Origin: Scolanthus callimorphus
Taxonomy: Eukaryota > Cnidaria > Anthozoa > Actiniaria > Edwardsiidae
DNA length: 64,000 bases
Assembly: GCA_033964015.1 (NCBI GenBank)
Contig: CM066913.1
Span: 23,645,854 to 23,709,853 of the forward strand
Direction of reading: 5' to 3'
Positions 35,283 to 45,211 of this stretch are shown one piece after another. The notes below the pieces were generated by a model. That model worked only from the letters and a program-made list of their open reading frames with translations, was not told the origin of the DNA and searched no databases. A program made the translations under genes and the position numbers. How positions within the stretch are numbered: the first letter of the stretch is position 1; every line of letters starts with the position of its first letter.

Positions 35283-35371
35283 TTTTGCACAGTGAAATGC
35301 AAACATACACATGGGTTATCACCAAGAAAAAACAATCAGAGGGCACATACATATCACACACACTAGGATGT

Positions 35372-35410
35372 AATGAGGCTCGGCCTACGGCCTCGCCTAT
35401 TCCACCTGTC
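35372..35410. repeat. Small GC hairpin
   Basis: GAGGCTCGGCCTACGGCCTCGCC can fold on GGCC/GGCC. It is similar in style to the 3' hairpin of the surrounding element family, but without the GGAGCTCC motif. Confidence 0.35.
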
Positions 35411-35598
35411 TCGACATGCATTATGCATCAAGGCTAATGAAGGATGATACTAAAAACATTTGAATTTTTTTTCCTATTGTTCTTACTGGTATATTTTTAC
35501 TAAGAAGCTAACTAGCATATTATCATAAGGTTTTATGTATTCACTCTAAATAGTAGACAGTGCCAATTCAATAACTTCTGCTGTGCACAAGAAACCCT

Positions 35599-36038
35599 TA
35601 AGCCTAGTTTCCATAAAGTCTTATCTGTCGTGTCTGACGTCTCATCAGTCAACCGTGAAACAACAACAACAACAATTCGTTAATGCGCTCTGTAGTAACA
35701 GGATACAGTACAAGAAAAGTTATGAATTAAAGTAATTAGAGGATCACAGTTACCTAAATAGCAGAGCTAATCGAGTTAGGTAACAGTGGTCAAGCATATA
35801 ATAGTCATGTACAATTCATAGGAGTTATAGTTAAGGGAGAGACAAACAAAGGAGAATAATTAACTAACAATAAAGAAAATAAATAAATAAAAAAACAATA
35901 ACAACAACAGCAACAGAGTAGTACACTATGAAATAAGAGGATATGAAATAGAGAATTCCAATTTTCATTGTTTCACGGTCGACTGATGAGACAGATACGA
36001 CAGATGAGACAGATAAGACTATATGGAAACTAGGCTAA
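35599..36038. mobile_element. MITE, about 440 bp
   Basis: The left end AGCCTAGTTTCCATAAAGTC, continuing TTATCTGTCGTGTCTGACG, is inverted at the right end (GACTATATGGAAACTAGGCT) with pairing over about 65 bp to GTTTCACGG. The interior is A-rich. No coding. Confidence 0.8.
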
Positions 36039-37136
36039 AGTAAACAACTTCAGTACCATAAGTCATTGTCCTGTTGCCGAGGATCCAAGGCAGCAAAGAG
36101 AACACGGCTCCATCACCATCTTCTCAAGTAAAGTAAAGTAGTTTTGACTGCCAGCCAAATGTACAGCAGGGATCAGCAGCGAGCAGAGGTTTTCTTGTGT
36201 GCCGCTCGATACAATACAGTACGTTTTTCAGCGTTCTTATTTATCTGTGAATCAGAATAATGATAATATGTTAGTCTTTATGTAATGTGACAGGCGTTTG
36301 TTTAACTCACTTTTCTTTAGCTACCTCGTGGTTCTTGTTTTGATTTCGAGAAATGCCACTGAGCGTGCAGAAACCTAATGTTTTTCTCAACACACACGGC
36401 TCAAGCAATAGTTAGCCTTATTAGAAAGTTAAAGGAATTCTAGAGATTTTCGGGGTCGCATATTAACTCAAATGCATATTTTTTTGAAGCTAAAACAAGT
36501 TCGCGTTTCAATGTCACGCCGGCTTTGTTCTAGCCGCCGTTCTAGCTAGGATTCAAAGGTTATAAATGCTTGATGTTTACTAACACAGTATACTAACTTT
36601 TAGCTCCTACCTTCATCCCGAGTAGTTTTTTTCTCCCGTGTATAGAAACAACCTCGGAACTGTGAATGTCCTGCCATCTCCCAATAAACACTGCTTTATC
36701 CAGGAATTTTGAACCACGAATTGCTCGACCGCCATTAAAGACCCCACTTGTGTTGCTAATTATTTCTACAAATAAAACCGTCCCTTCACAGCTTCTGCCG
36801 TAGTGGAAATGAGGGCTTCTCCCAGTTAATTTCACTCTTCAAAAAGTCACTGCCCAGTTATTAAAACGCCTCGGCTTTGTGAAAGAAATGGAGAGAAGAT
36901 GAAGAATGACTTCGCAAGGAAATGCACAGCCATATTGCAATTCTACTCGGCGCTAGAATCTTGGTTGGACTTCTAGATGATGAAGACACTCTTCTGATTT
37001 CTTCAGACACGGCTCAGACATTGTCTTGTACTCCCTGGCTTTTTGTAAACAAATTATCATTTGCGTAGCACAGTTCTGTAGTCGCGTACAGTCGATATTT
37101 TTTTTCAAAAGATTCGTCAAGATGTTTGGGTTTCCT
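36039..37136. other. Interior of the 5.6 kb element, no supported gene
   Basis: Two 80-residue minus frames (36593-36835 and 37014-37256) have no recognisable domain. They could be remnants of element genes, since this is the only part of the 5.6 kb element not explained by nested repeats. Confidence 0.35.
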
Positions 37137-37325
37137 GTAGTCTGTCACGTGAGCAGCATCCCCCCCCCGACTACCCACCCCTCCCCCCTCACTGCCATAC
37201 CGCCATGTTGCGACGTCATGAGCGCGCGCCATCCACCCCTCCCCCTGTCGCGCCATGTTGTGACGTCACGTCAAGTTGTGACGTAGGGCTTCACAGAAAT
37301 CACGGGAAAATGGCGGGAAAATGCC
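37137..37325. promoter_or_regulatory. Cluster of CRE-, E-box- and E2F-like sites
   Basis: GTCACGTGAG (37144), GACGTCATGA (37210), TGTGACGTCACG (37260) and TTGTGACGTAG (37276) are followed by GGGAAAATGGCGGGAAAATG (37303), an E2F-like double site. It lies just upstream of the element's 3' end. Whether it acts as a promoter is unknown. Confidence 0.35.
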
Positions 37326-37483
37326 TCGACGTCGAAAATTCACTCGCATCCATTTGCAACCTGTGATGCTTTGGGTACCCTGTGGGGATATCATACATGC
37401 GCCATATTTGCGATCATTTGGACGCTTTTTTCTTAGGTATGGTGCTTCGCTCTGCGGCCTTCGGCCGCAAAGGAGCTCCGCTA

Positions 37484-39155
37484 AAAATCATCCAAATAAA
37501 CGTGAGCGTTAAAACCAAAACGAGAAAAAATTTTGATGACTGCAGAAGTCGTTCGTTGACAGATCATTGCACTCCATCGCAAACCAAAAGGGCAGCGAAG
37601 GTAAAAAAAATAAGTATATATTGAACGAGAAACCAACTAGATGATAATCACCGCGATCGACCGGAAGTTGACGGTATGCGCGCTAAAGGTCTTTCTTGTA
37701 GATTTCACAACCTTGTCCGTGGCGTAAAATAAAAGAACACAACCTGTCAATCCCTGGGAGGCGAAGTTTTGTATGGTTCATTTAGATAGGAATCCTTTGG
37801 AATGCCACTTTTGACCGAGGCATTGTTGGGGGAACTGAGATCCATTACCACTCTCCGTTTGTTTGATTCCCGTTTGCGAACTGTTTGTAGCGGAGAATAG
37901 ATTAACTGTCGATGCGGCGGATTGACTTTAAAGGGACCGGCAATGGCATGAAATATCATCTCAGTCGTAATAAAATGTTCGACATTCCTCGAAAAATCCT
38001 CTGCTGAAGGATGATTATGAAGAGTAGAAGTAGGCAGATCATGAGCTGAATAATTAATAGGCCAGCCGAACCGTAAAAGGGTGGCGCAAGGATTATCATC
38101 TGTACCAGCGAGATAAAATTCTCACGCGTCGACATTCAAATTCGTGGTAATCGGCAAGCGAGCTCCGTACGCGTTAGGAAGACCAGTTTTAGTTACCAAC
38201 AAATGTTGAACCACGGCTGTGGTAGTGTGAGTTCTAGTTGTAGACGTGTCCGTAAGGCATAAGTCCGTGGGCGTTTCCGAAGTCGTAGTTGCGAGAGAAA
38301 CCTGGGTTAGTCAAGATTCCGTGGAAAAGTCGAGAACAGGAATCTGATTTCTTCGTTTTGGACAGTGGAGCATCGAGTGTTCCGAACTAGCGCCTACTCG
38401 GCATTTGTGGCATAATGTGCCGCCGAAGTCTCACAAGAGCAAGAGGCCGTACAATTCCACTTCCTACATGCCCCTGTCGCTGATTTGTCTTAGCCTGTTA
38501 TTGATGCGCCGCTCGGAGTAGTTCCGTCGTTGCCCTTCAGAAGGTGATGACAATTAAAATTGTCATCACCTTTAGTAATGACCAACCACTGATGTGACTG
38601 TGAGGAGCTTGGTGTTAGCCGGTGCTGGGTATTTAGCAGCAGTCTCTTTGGCTGTTTCTACAGCAAGCCCGCTGGTAAGAAGTGTTTTGACGAGATCTGT
38701 GAAGCCCTAATCGATGGCTGCAGATTTCTTAGCAGATTCAATATATGCCTGTGACAGACTTGCAATCAAGTCGTCTTTTGGCTTTGTGCTCTTGCTCTAG
38801 GGCACCGTGTCGGAGCATGAGACAGAGGTTGTTTTTGTTGAGCATGAAGCTGAGCCAACACTCGTGTCTGCGTGTATTTACTCAAAGCTTGGGCAATATT
38901 TCGCGAATCCAGACCACCGTCGTTTTGTTTTTCTCCCTTATCCGATTCTTCTCCTTGAAGAGGCTTGTGCCTCCATCTGTATGTTGGAAGCTTCGGTTAA
39001 CTTCCTCAAGGCGGCGTTTAGTCCTCGGAGGACCACCTTCAACCCTGTTTCGTCGTTGTTCGGTTCATGCTCGACCAAGTGTAGTCTCGATCCAGACGAT
39101 TTTTCTCCGTTCACATGTAAACACCACGGATAAACTCTTAATGAGCTAATATGAC
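37484..39155 (-). pseudogene. DIRS-like retrotransposon, 5' half: gag and RT
   Basis: Read on minus from about 39155, a gag-like N-terminus appears (RGLNAALRKLTEASNIQMEA), then NIAQALSKYTQTRVLAQLH and KDDLIASLSQAYIESAKKSA. A Cys/His cluster follows near 38420 (CHKCRVGASSEHSMLHC). The reverse transcriptase then runs VTKTGLPNAYGARLPITTN, RFGWPINYSAHDLPT, SPLQTVRKRESNKRRVVMD, SGIPKDSYLNEPYK, RAYRQLPVDRGDYHLVGF, FGLRWSAMICQRTT and finally VYLDDF at 37484. The YLDD active site is retained. Breaks include stops near 38310 and 38115, an extra base in the T-run 37767-37770, and gag frameshifts. The protein continues at 31866 beyond the inserted 5.6 kb element. Confidence 0.85.
38541..38572. repeat. 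Perfect 32 bp palindrome in the DIRS gag region
   Basis: Arms of 15 bp (AAGGTGATGACAATT and its complement) are separated by AA. It interrupts the gag-like reading. Either a tiny insertion or a local inverted duplication. Confidence 0.9.
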
Positions 39156-39359
39156 GCTAAAGTAAAGCGAAAAAGGACGATAAGTCGTGGAAAATGAGTA
39201 TTTTCCCTGTTAAAAATCAAACTGTGTACTGATTTCTCGCGCGCTGCGAAGCACTGATTATTGCGCATGCGCTGCCAATCTCATGGGATCGCTGTGCAGT
39301 GACGACGAGATAGAATAGTATATTGCTCTTACATTTTTATCATAGTTTCTTATAGAGTA

Positions 39360-39393
<34 letters not shown>

Positions 39394-40450
39394 CTAATGC
39401 ATGTAAAATGTTTTAATCGGATTTTTTTTTGAAAAATATTGTAAAAATTGCTTAATTCAGCCTTTAGACTGCAATGTGATTTTAATAATCGTGGACGTAC
39501 TTGACTGGTTTATTAAGAATAGCGTCAGTGTTTTTGCTTCGAAAACAGCTCGCGCTTTCATGAGTGATTTCTTGTTCAATGACCAGACACACAACATTTT
39601 GCTCAAATTTCGATAGAAAATGAAACGACCCCCAGCTAATTCTAAAAGGCAAACTTTAGAATGAGTAACAGAGCTGCGTTTAAAGGGTCGTCTCACCCTG
39701 CCCATAAAGCATTGCTCTGTTTTCGTTTATATGATTCATTGCATCAGAAACTCTGACTTAAAGCAAATAATTCTACTATTTATTGCGCTTGTACAATAAA
39801 ATGTTCTAACCTGTACTCATTTTGTCGAGTCTCTGATATATAAAATGGCGGCGAAGCAGTGCATATGGGCAGAGATAAACGGATCCTTTAAGAGCTATTA
39901 TAATATTCATCAATTCTTCATGAAGCAGGTATCCAGTGAGAAAGCACAATTTTGGTCACATGACTAGCCTTGTAAACTGGATACAGGTCCATCAAACTAA
40001 AAGAGCGGGGAGGGCTTGAATATTCAGCAGGGAAAGGGTGGGGTTGATGAATAATGACAATAGCTAATAGATCTATTAGTATTCTTTAGCTTTTTTTTCT
40101 AGCTTTTTCTAAACTGTGCACGAAATGCCCCTACGCTCCCTACGCTACTACGATCGTAGTTTAGAAAACCCTTGTCATAGAACGTACCCCTCATGACATA
40201 AGCTTATGTGAGACGCATGAGGACGATTCGAACATTGTTAACTTTCTCATTTTGCAGAAGTCTCCGCTAGATTTTGTTTCTTCTAGATTTTGTAGTTTTT
40301 TTTTCCCCATTCGACTTTGCCATTGAAAAGAAATCAAACCTGCAGTACTGTTTGCACTTAGCCACAACGCTAGATTATATGTTGTGAACTCTATGGATTT
40401 CATTTTTGATGAGATGCAAAGTTATTCAATGTCATATTTTTGGGGCTTTG
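39156..40450. other. No gene supported; (TA)n at 39358-39391
   Basis: This holds a TA microsatellite and AT-rich DNA. The 5' end of the DIRS-like element must lie here, but its terminal repeats were not identified. A plus ORF at 39845-39967 (MAAKQCIWAEINGSF, 40 residues) starts in good context and has a donor-like CAG|GTATCC after residue 28. It is a possible lone first exon. Confidence 0.35.
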
Positions 40451-40454
40451 TTCA

Positions 40455-40613
40455 AGCCTGTTTGTCTGTCTGGTCTGGTCTGGTCTGTCTGGTCTGGTCT
40501 GTCTGGTCTGTCTGGTCTGTCTGGTCTGTCTGGTCTGTCTGGTCTGTCTGGTCTGTCTGGTCTGTCTGGTCTGTCTGGTCTGTCTGGTCTGTCTGGTCTG
40601 TCTGGTCTATTTA
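40455..40613. repeat. 9 bp minisatellite, about 17 units
   Basis: The unit is GGTCTGTCT. Because the unit is a multiple of three without stops, it opens several frames (SGL and VWS on plus, RPD on minus). These frames should not be taken as genes. Confidence 0.95.
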
Positions 40614-41089
40614 CTCGCATGATTGTAACTGTTTCTTGTGTAACTGCCCTGAGGAGTAGCTGAAGTAAAAGCTTGAAACGTTGCCAAAATCTGATAGTTT
40701 GACACCTTTAGTTCGGAGATAAAAACATCACACTTTTTGGCATGCCTGATTTTTATTTACTGTGATTTACTTTAAAACATTCCGGCTCTAATCGGCCGAT
40801 TTGTAGATTATGTTGGCTTTCAAAAAATCGCAAAATTCTAGTACTTCTGAACTCAGGAAAGACGGTTTTACAGCTCTGTACTTAAATATTTAGTGCAAGG
40901 AACTGCCATTATTTCCCTCACATATTTGTTGAAAATGAATTTCGGAATTTTTTTCTACCGAATCATCGTTTGGCTGTGCGCTTGGTCACCACTTAAATAC
41001 GGATCGAAAGATCCCTTTGCTACAAAACCTTCGCTCCGTCAAGTTGTTCCAAGCTAAATCCACATGACCTCTCCTTAAATTATATATTA
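40614..41089. other. No gene seen
   Basis: AT-rich flank between the minisatellite and the Harbinger element. No feature recognised. Confidence 0.35.
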
Positions 41090-41689
41090 AGGTGATTTAG
41101 TAACAGGGCGTCGTCTCGGGGACGCGGGCGCGTGTGCTGACGAATGACGTGCGCGAGAAAGGGAAACATAAAGGCGTCATGCGAGACGCCTTTACTTAGA
41201 TACACAGGACGTCGCCAGGTTGAATGTTCTTTTATTCTTTTTTGTATTCTCAAATTTAGAGTTCGTTTCAGACCTGGGGGTCGTTTCTCGAAACGCCCGA
41301 AAACTTTTCGGGCCCGATAAATTACCCTAAAAGCGTGCTGATGACGAACTTTGCGTTTCTCGAAAATCCCGAGTTTTTCGCGCCCGAAAAAATTGCGTCA
41401 TTTATCGCCCCTTAATAAGGGGAGAAACCCTTCTCCCCTAAACTTTTTCGGGTTTCCAAAAATCCTCAGAATAGGGAAGAAAAATAACAAAATTAACTAA
41501 GATTTTTCACTCCTTTGCTACTTTATTTATCTCTCTAGTACATGCGAAGTTGAATTTCCCCGAAAGTACATATTTCTTCTCGTAAAACAGACATTTAATA
41601 TATAGATTTAGCCACTGGCTAAAAGCGGAGCTCCTGGTTATAAAATTTTCTGTGAATGAAAGGGATTCCCATGTGTACATGGTTTACAT

Positions 41690-42560
41690 GGTTGCTTTAG
41701 AGTCTTCCCTTCACGAGATATTAATTTTTCAAGCATAGATGACGTCATCGATGACGTCATATCACGTGACCACTTCATTTCGCTCATCTAGTTACCTAGA
41801 CTACAATACCAAAGTTTGGTTGTTTTAGAGTCTTCCCTTCACGAGATATTGATTTTTCCAGCATAGATGACGCCATCGATGACGTCACATCACGTGACCA
41901 CTTCATTTCGCTCATCTAGTGACCTAGACTACACTACAAAAGTTTGGTTGTTTTAGAGTCTTCCCTTCACGAGATATTGATTTTCAAGCATAGATGACGT
42001 CATCGATGACGTCACATCACGTGACCACATCATTTCGCTCATCTAGTGACCTAGACTACACTACCAAAGTTTGGTTGTTTTAGAGTCTTCCCTTTACGAG
42101 ATATTGATTTTTCAAGCATAGATGACGTCATCGATGACGTCACATCACGTGACCACTTCATTTCGCTCATCTGGCGACCTGGATTACATTACCCAAATTT
42201 GGTTGGTTTAGAGTCTTCCTTTCATGAGATATTTATTTTTCAAGTGTAGATGACGTCATCGATGACGTCATATCACGTGACCATCTCATTTCGCTCATCT
42301 GGTGGCCTAGACTACACTACCCAAGTTTTGTTGTCTTAGAGTCTTCTCTTCACGAGATATTGATTTTTCAAGCATAGATGACGTTATCGATGACGTCATA
42401 TCACGTGACCACCTCATTTCGGTCATCTTGTGGCCTAGACTACACTACCCAAGTTTGGTTGTTTTAGAGTCTTCCCTTCACGAGATATTGATTTTTCAAG
42501 CATAGATGACGTCATCGATGACGTCACATCACGTGTCCGTGTTACAGCACCCCCCTTGTG
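41690..42560. repeat. 128 bp minisatellite with CRE and E-box palindromes, seven copies
   Basis: The block GATGACGTCATCGATGACGT recurs at 41738, 41866, 41993, 42121, 42249, 42377 and 42505, a period of 127-128 bp. It is followed each time by a TCACGTGACC-type E-box palindrome (TCACGTGTCC in the last copy). Units also share AGTCTTCCCTTCACGAGATA. TGACGTCA is the consensus CREB/ATF site and CACGTG the bHLH E-box. Functional binding is inference. Confidence 0.95.
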
Positions 42561-42654
42561 GCATAGACAAAATATCCCAAGTATGGTTGTCTTAGCATGT
42601 TCCCTTGAGGAGATATAATTTTTTCTTTGCATACCACAGGGTTCCCATGTGTAC

Positions 42655-42704
42655 ACGGACGGACGGACGGACGGACGGACGACGGACGGACGGACGGACG
42701 GACG
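42655..42704. repeat. (GGAC)n microsatellite
   Basis: About eleven GGAC units with one interruption, preceded by GTGTACAC. Confidence 0.9.
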
Positions 42705-43689
42705 GCGTACGCTATAGGTTTAATACCAGAACAATAAAGAAAAAATCATATCTCCCGAAGGGAAGCTTCTATAGAAGCCAAACTTGGACAAAGTTTCAAA
42801 GACCATAAGAGGAGCCCTACACCAAAGTCACGTGCCCTTACGTCATCAATGACGTCATCAAAATGATCCAAAATGCCCGTGACGTTCAAAAATCAACTCG
42901 ATAGTATACTATACGTTTTTCCCTTAGGTATGGTGCTCCGCTTGCGCGGGCCTTCGGCCCGCGCAGGAGCTCCGCTATAAAGGTGTCTTGCTTTGTTTCC
43001 AAAATTTTCTTTCTTTGTCGCGAAATGGTTTCCCGGTAACTCTCCCGGGTTGCTTTTACCGCCATCCCGATAAGATACACCAATCAGGTGCAAGCATCTC
43101 GCTTATTGACCAATCAAATTCAATGTCTTGACAGCTCGCCTGTCAAATTTGACGAGGGGCTGTCAAACTTTTTGTGACATGTTGTAAACAAAAGTACGAA
43201 TGCATCTACAAGAATTCGATGCAAAATGCTTGCTTTTTCGCACATTTTATCTAATTTCTTGCCATTTATCGATGGAAATACCAACATGGCGATACACTTT
43301 GTCCCCTGACAGCGACGAATCGATAAGTTTCCTATTTTTTCATTGTTTATTTATGCAAACTATTCGCAAAGTCTGGACATTATAATTTTGATTTCGGGTT
43401 CCCGATAATTATGGGGGAGTTTTGGGAGTTTCGAAAAACACTTTTCAGGACTCCTAAATCTCGCCCGAAAAATCACCCGAAACATTTATCGGGCCCGAAC
43501 ATATCGGGCGATGTCGAGAAACGACCCCCAGATTCCCTTTAAAACAGCTAAAACTCGAGATGAGAAGGCAGCGAAAAGTAAGTCTGTAAGTTTACAGTTG
43601 ATTTAAGCTTACTTCAGTTTGTATCCTCTGTTGTTCGTTGATTAAAATTTGAATTATTTGAAAATAATCTCACGTGTGATAAGTTGGTG

Positions 43690-44200
43690 TCACGGTGTTG
43701 GTGTTTGCTCAAAAGACTTGCTTATCCTTGTCGTTACACTGACATGGTTGGGCCGATTTTGACGCAATCCAACAGAGCTGTGTTTGATATTTAACAGTGT
43801 ACTTGACAACATCTATGACATACACCATCCTCGTTTAAACAGCTGGAATCAGTCATTTCTCAAGCCCATTGAATTGCATCGTTATGCCAGAGCTATATAC
43901 GACAAGGGTGCACCTCTATAATTATTTTTGGTTTATTGATGGAACTGTGCGCCCAATATGTAGGCCTAATACAAACCAAAGGGTTATGTACAATGGACGC
44001 AAAAGATTTCATGGCATTAAGTTTCAGAGCATTGTTGTCCCAAATGGTTTGATAGCCAATTTAAGTGGTTCATATGAAGGAAAAAAACATGACGGCATGA
44101 TGCTATATGAATCTGGACTCTTGGGTGAATTGGAGCTTCATGCCAATTATATGGGACAGCCCTTTTGACTGTATGGAGAGTGTAGCTGTATTGCTGTAAA
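43690..44200 (+). pseudogene. PIF/Harbinger transposase (DDE_Tnp_4), degraded
   Basis: The plus strand reads RLAYPCRYTDMVG, then QSNRAVFDI and DIHHPRLNSWNQSFLKPIEL. After a frameshift near 43925 it continues FWFIDGTVRPICRPNTNQ, RKRFHGIKFQSIVVPNGLIA and YEGKKHDGMMLYESGLLGEL. This is the HARBI1-like catalytic core with the first Asp in FIDGT. A TGA at 44166 ends the frame where YGDPAYP, with the second Asp, should follow; only LYGECSC is left. The third acidic residue is not seen, and the N-terminal helix-turn-helix is not visible. It is the catalytic partner of the Myb-like protein at 48282-49040. Confidence 0.82.
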
Positions 44201-44374
44201 ATGCTCATACCTGCTTGTATGGCAACAATGTATCAGATTTGTTTCAAGTTGAGCCCCCCATGTTGCAGGAGTATTTTGCATGACTTAATCTGTTTCCTAA
44301 CTGGTGGCCAAAAAATTAATTCAAACTTTGGTGCAAGGCTTAATAGCATGACTTAGAGGGAATGCTGCAAAGAA

Positions 44375-44531
44375 ATATACACCAAATCCATAATGGCTGC
44401 AGATTTGAATTAAAGCTATTGTTTTCAACTCAAATTCAGATGAAAACAATAAGATCTTCACACAAACTCAAGGCTAGTTAGGAAAAAACGATAGTTATTC
44501 AAATCAGCAGCCATTTAGGAATTTGGTGTAT
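44375..44531. mobile_element. Palindromic MITE, about 157 bp
   Basis: The left arm ATACACCAAATCCATAATGG, then CTGCAGATTTGAAT, is inverted at 44484-44531 (ATTCAAATCAGCAG, CCATTTAGGAATTTGGTGTA). Short spacer, no coding. Confidence 0.75.
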
Positions 44532-45211
44532 GAAACATTTATTACTTAATACTGGTAGGATATATTTTGTTCTGTTTCCCTTAGCCTTGGTGAGTAGGAG
44601 CTTCTTTCTTGGATCTGTGTATTCTTAAGGAAACATTTTGACTGACAAGTTATTTTTTTTTAGAAACGAGTTTTCAATTCAACAGGTCAGTTGTGACAAG
44701 ACAAGGAGGTCACAAATTACAAACGAAAAACTGACAGGGCCAAATTTACTTTTTACATTGTGTAGTTCATACCCCCTTTTGGTATTGGAATTACCAATTT
44801 CACATTCACTCTAATAAAAGAGCGTGTGTCATCAGCTGCCATTTTGACAGCATAGCAACATACCAAGTGGGAGAAAGCAACCATAATTTCCATAGGCTGA
44901 TTAAGAGAATACAGAGCAATGTTCTCGCATGAATTTGGTAAACACAAATTTGAAACTTTGTTCTCAGATGTTTTTAAGAGATTTCTGCATGTTATTCATC
45001 TTCATAAAAACAGTAACAAAGGAGTGGCTGACCATTCATAATAACTCCATGGGTTGACACAGGCTATTTAAGATGAGAAATTCCACAAGGGTGAGTTTGC
45101 CACCCCCTGCCACTAAGTGAAAAGGCCCAGATTATACAGAACAACATACTTACAAGAAAAATGCAAAGTAAGTTCAGAATTCAAAGTTCCTGAATGCTAA
45201 ATCCTTAAGTT

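Larger units (their letters stand above)
31867..37481 (+). mobile_element. 5.6 kb TA-target element interrupting the DIRS reverse transcriptase
   Basis: The left end is ATATATAGATTTAGCCACTG, then GGCTAAAAGCGGAGCTCCC. The right end is GGTATGGTGCTTCGC, a GCGGCC-TTC-GGCCGC hairpin and AGGAGCTCCGC. A TA dinucleotide flanks both sides (31865-31866 and 37482-37483). Removing the element with one TA restores the DIRS frame exactly across the active-site loop, DDF followed by YGAD. The same ends bound the 1.38 kb element at 41598-42975. The interior has no recognised transposase. It is largely a pile of nested elements (33174-33730, 33780-35282 with 33825-34492, 35599-36038) and blocks shared with 4439-6347. 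Helitrons were considered and do not fit (see rejected list). Confidence 0.82.
41598..42975 (+). mobile_element. Compact TA-target element, 1.38 kb
   Basis: It has the same left end (ATATATAGATTTAGCCACTG, GCGGAGCTCC) and right end (TTAGGTATGGTGCTCCGC, a GCGCGGGCC-TTC-GGCCCGCGC hairpin, AGGAGCTCCGC) as the 5.6 kb element, with TA on each side (41596-41597 and 42976-42977). The interior is almost entirely a 128 bp tandem repeat plus a GGAC microsatellite. It is non-autonomous. The ends define the family; its class is unknown. Confidence 0.82.
41274..43531. mobile_element. Inverted-repeat element nested in Harbinger
   Basis: The left end CTGGGGGTCGTTTCTCGA is inverted at the right end (TCGAGAAACGACCCCCAG). 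Both arms continue with GGGCCCGATAAA-type and CCCGAAAA-type repeats. No target duplication is clear. It hosts the 1.38 kb TA-target element. No transposase is seen. Confidence 0.75.

Noticed and set aside
36593..36835. 80-residue minus frame as a gene of the 5.6 kb element
   Set aside because: There is no recognisable domain, no second copy to compare and no splice context.
38745..39149. 134- and 108-residue plus-strand frames
   Set aside because: The minus strand carries the coherent DIRS gag-like sequence; these are shadows.
40432..40663. Five long frames on both strands
   Set aside because: They are produced by the 9 bp repeat, which contains no stop codon in those frames.
41690..42560. 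CRISPR-like array
   Set aside because: Units are contiguous 128 bp tandem repeats without unique spacers, in a eukaryotic transposon.
31867..42975. Helitron interpretation of the TA-target family (3' hairpin near the end)
   Set aside because: The ends do not start with TC or finish with CTRR, and the DIRS frame shows a duplicated TA rather than a plain insertion between A and T.
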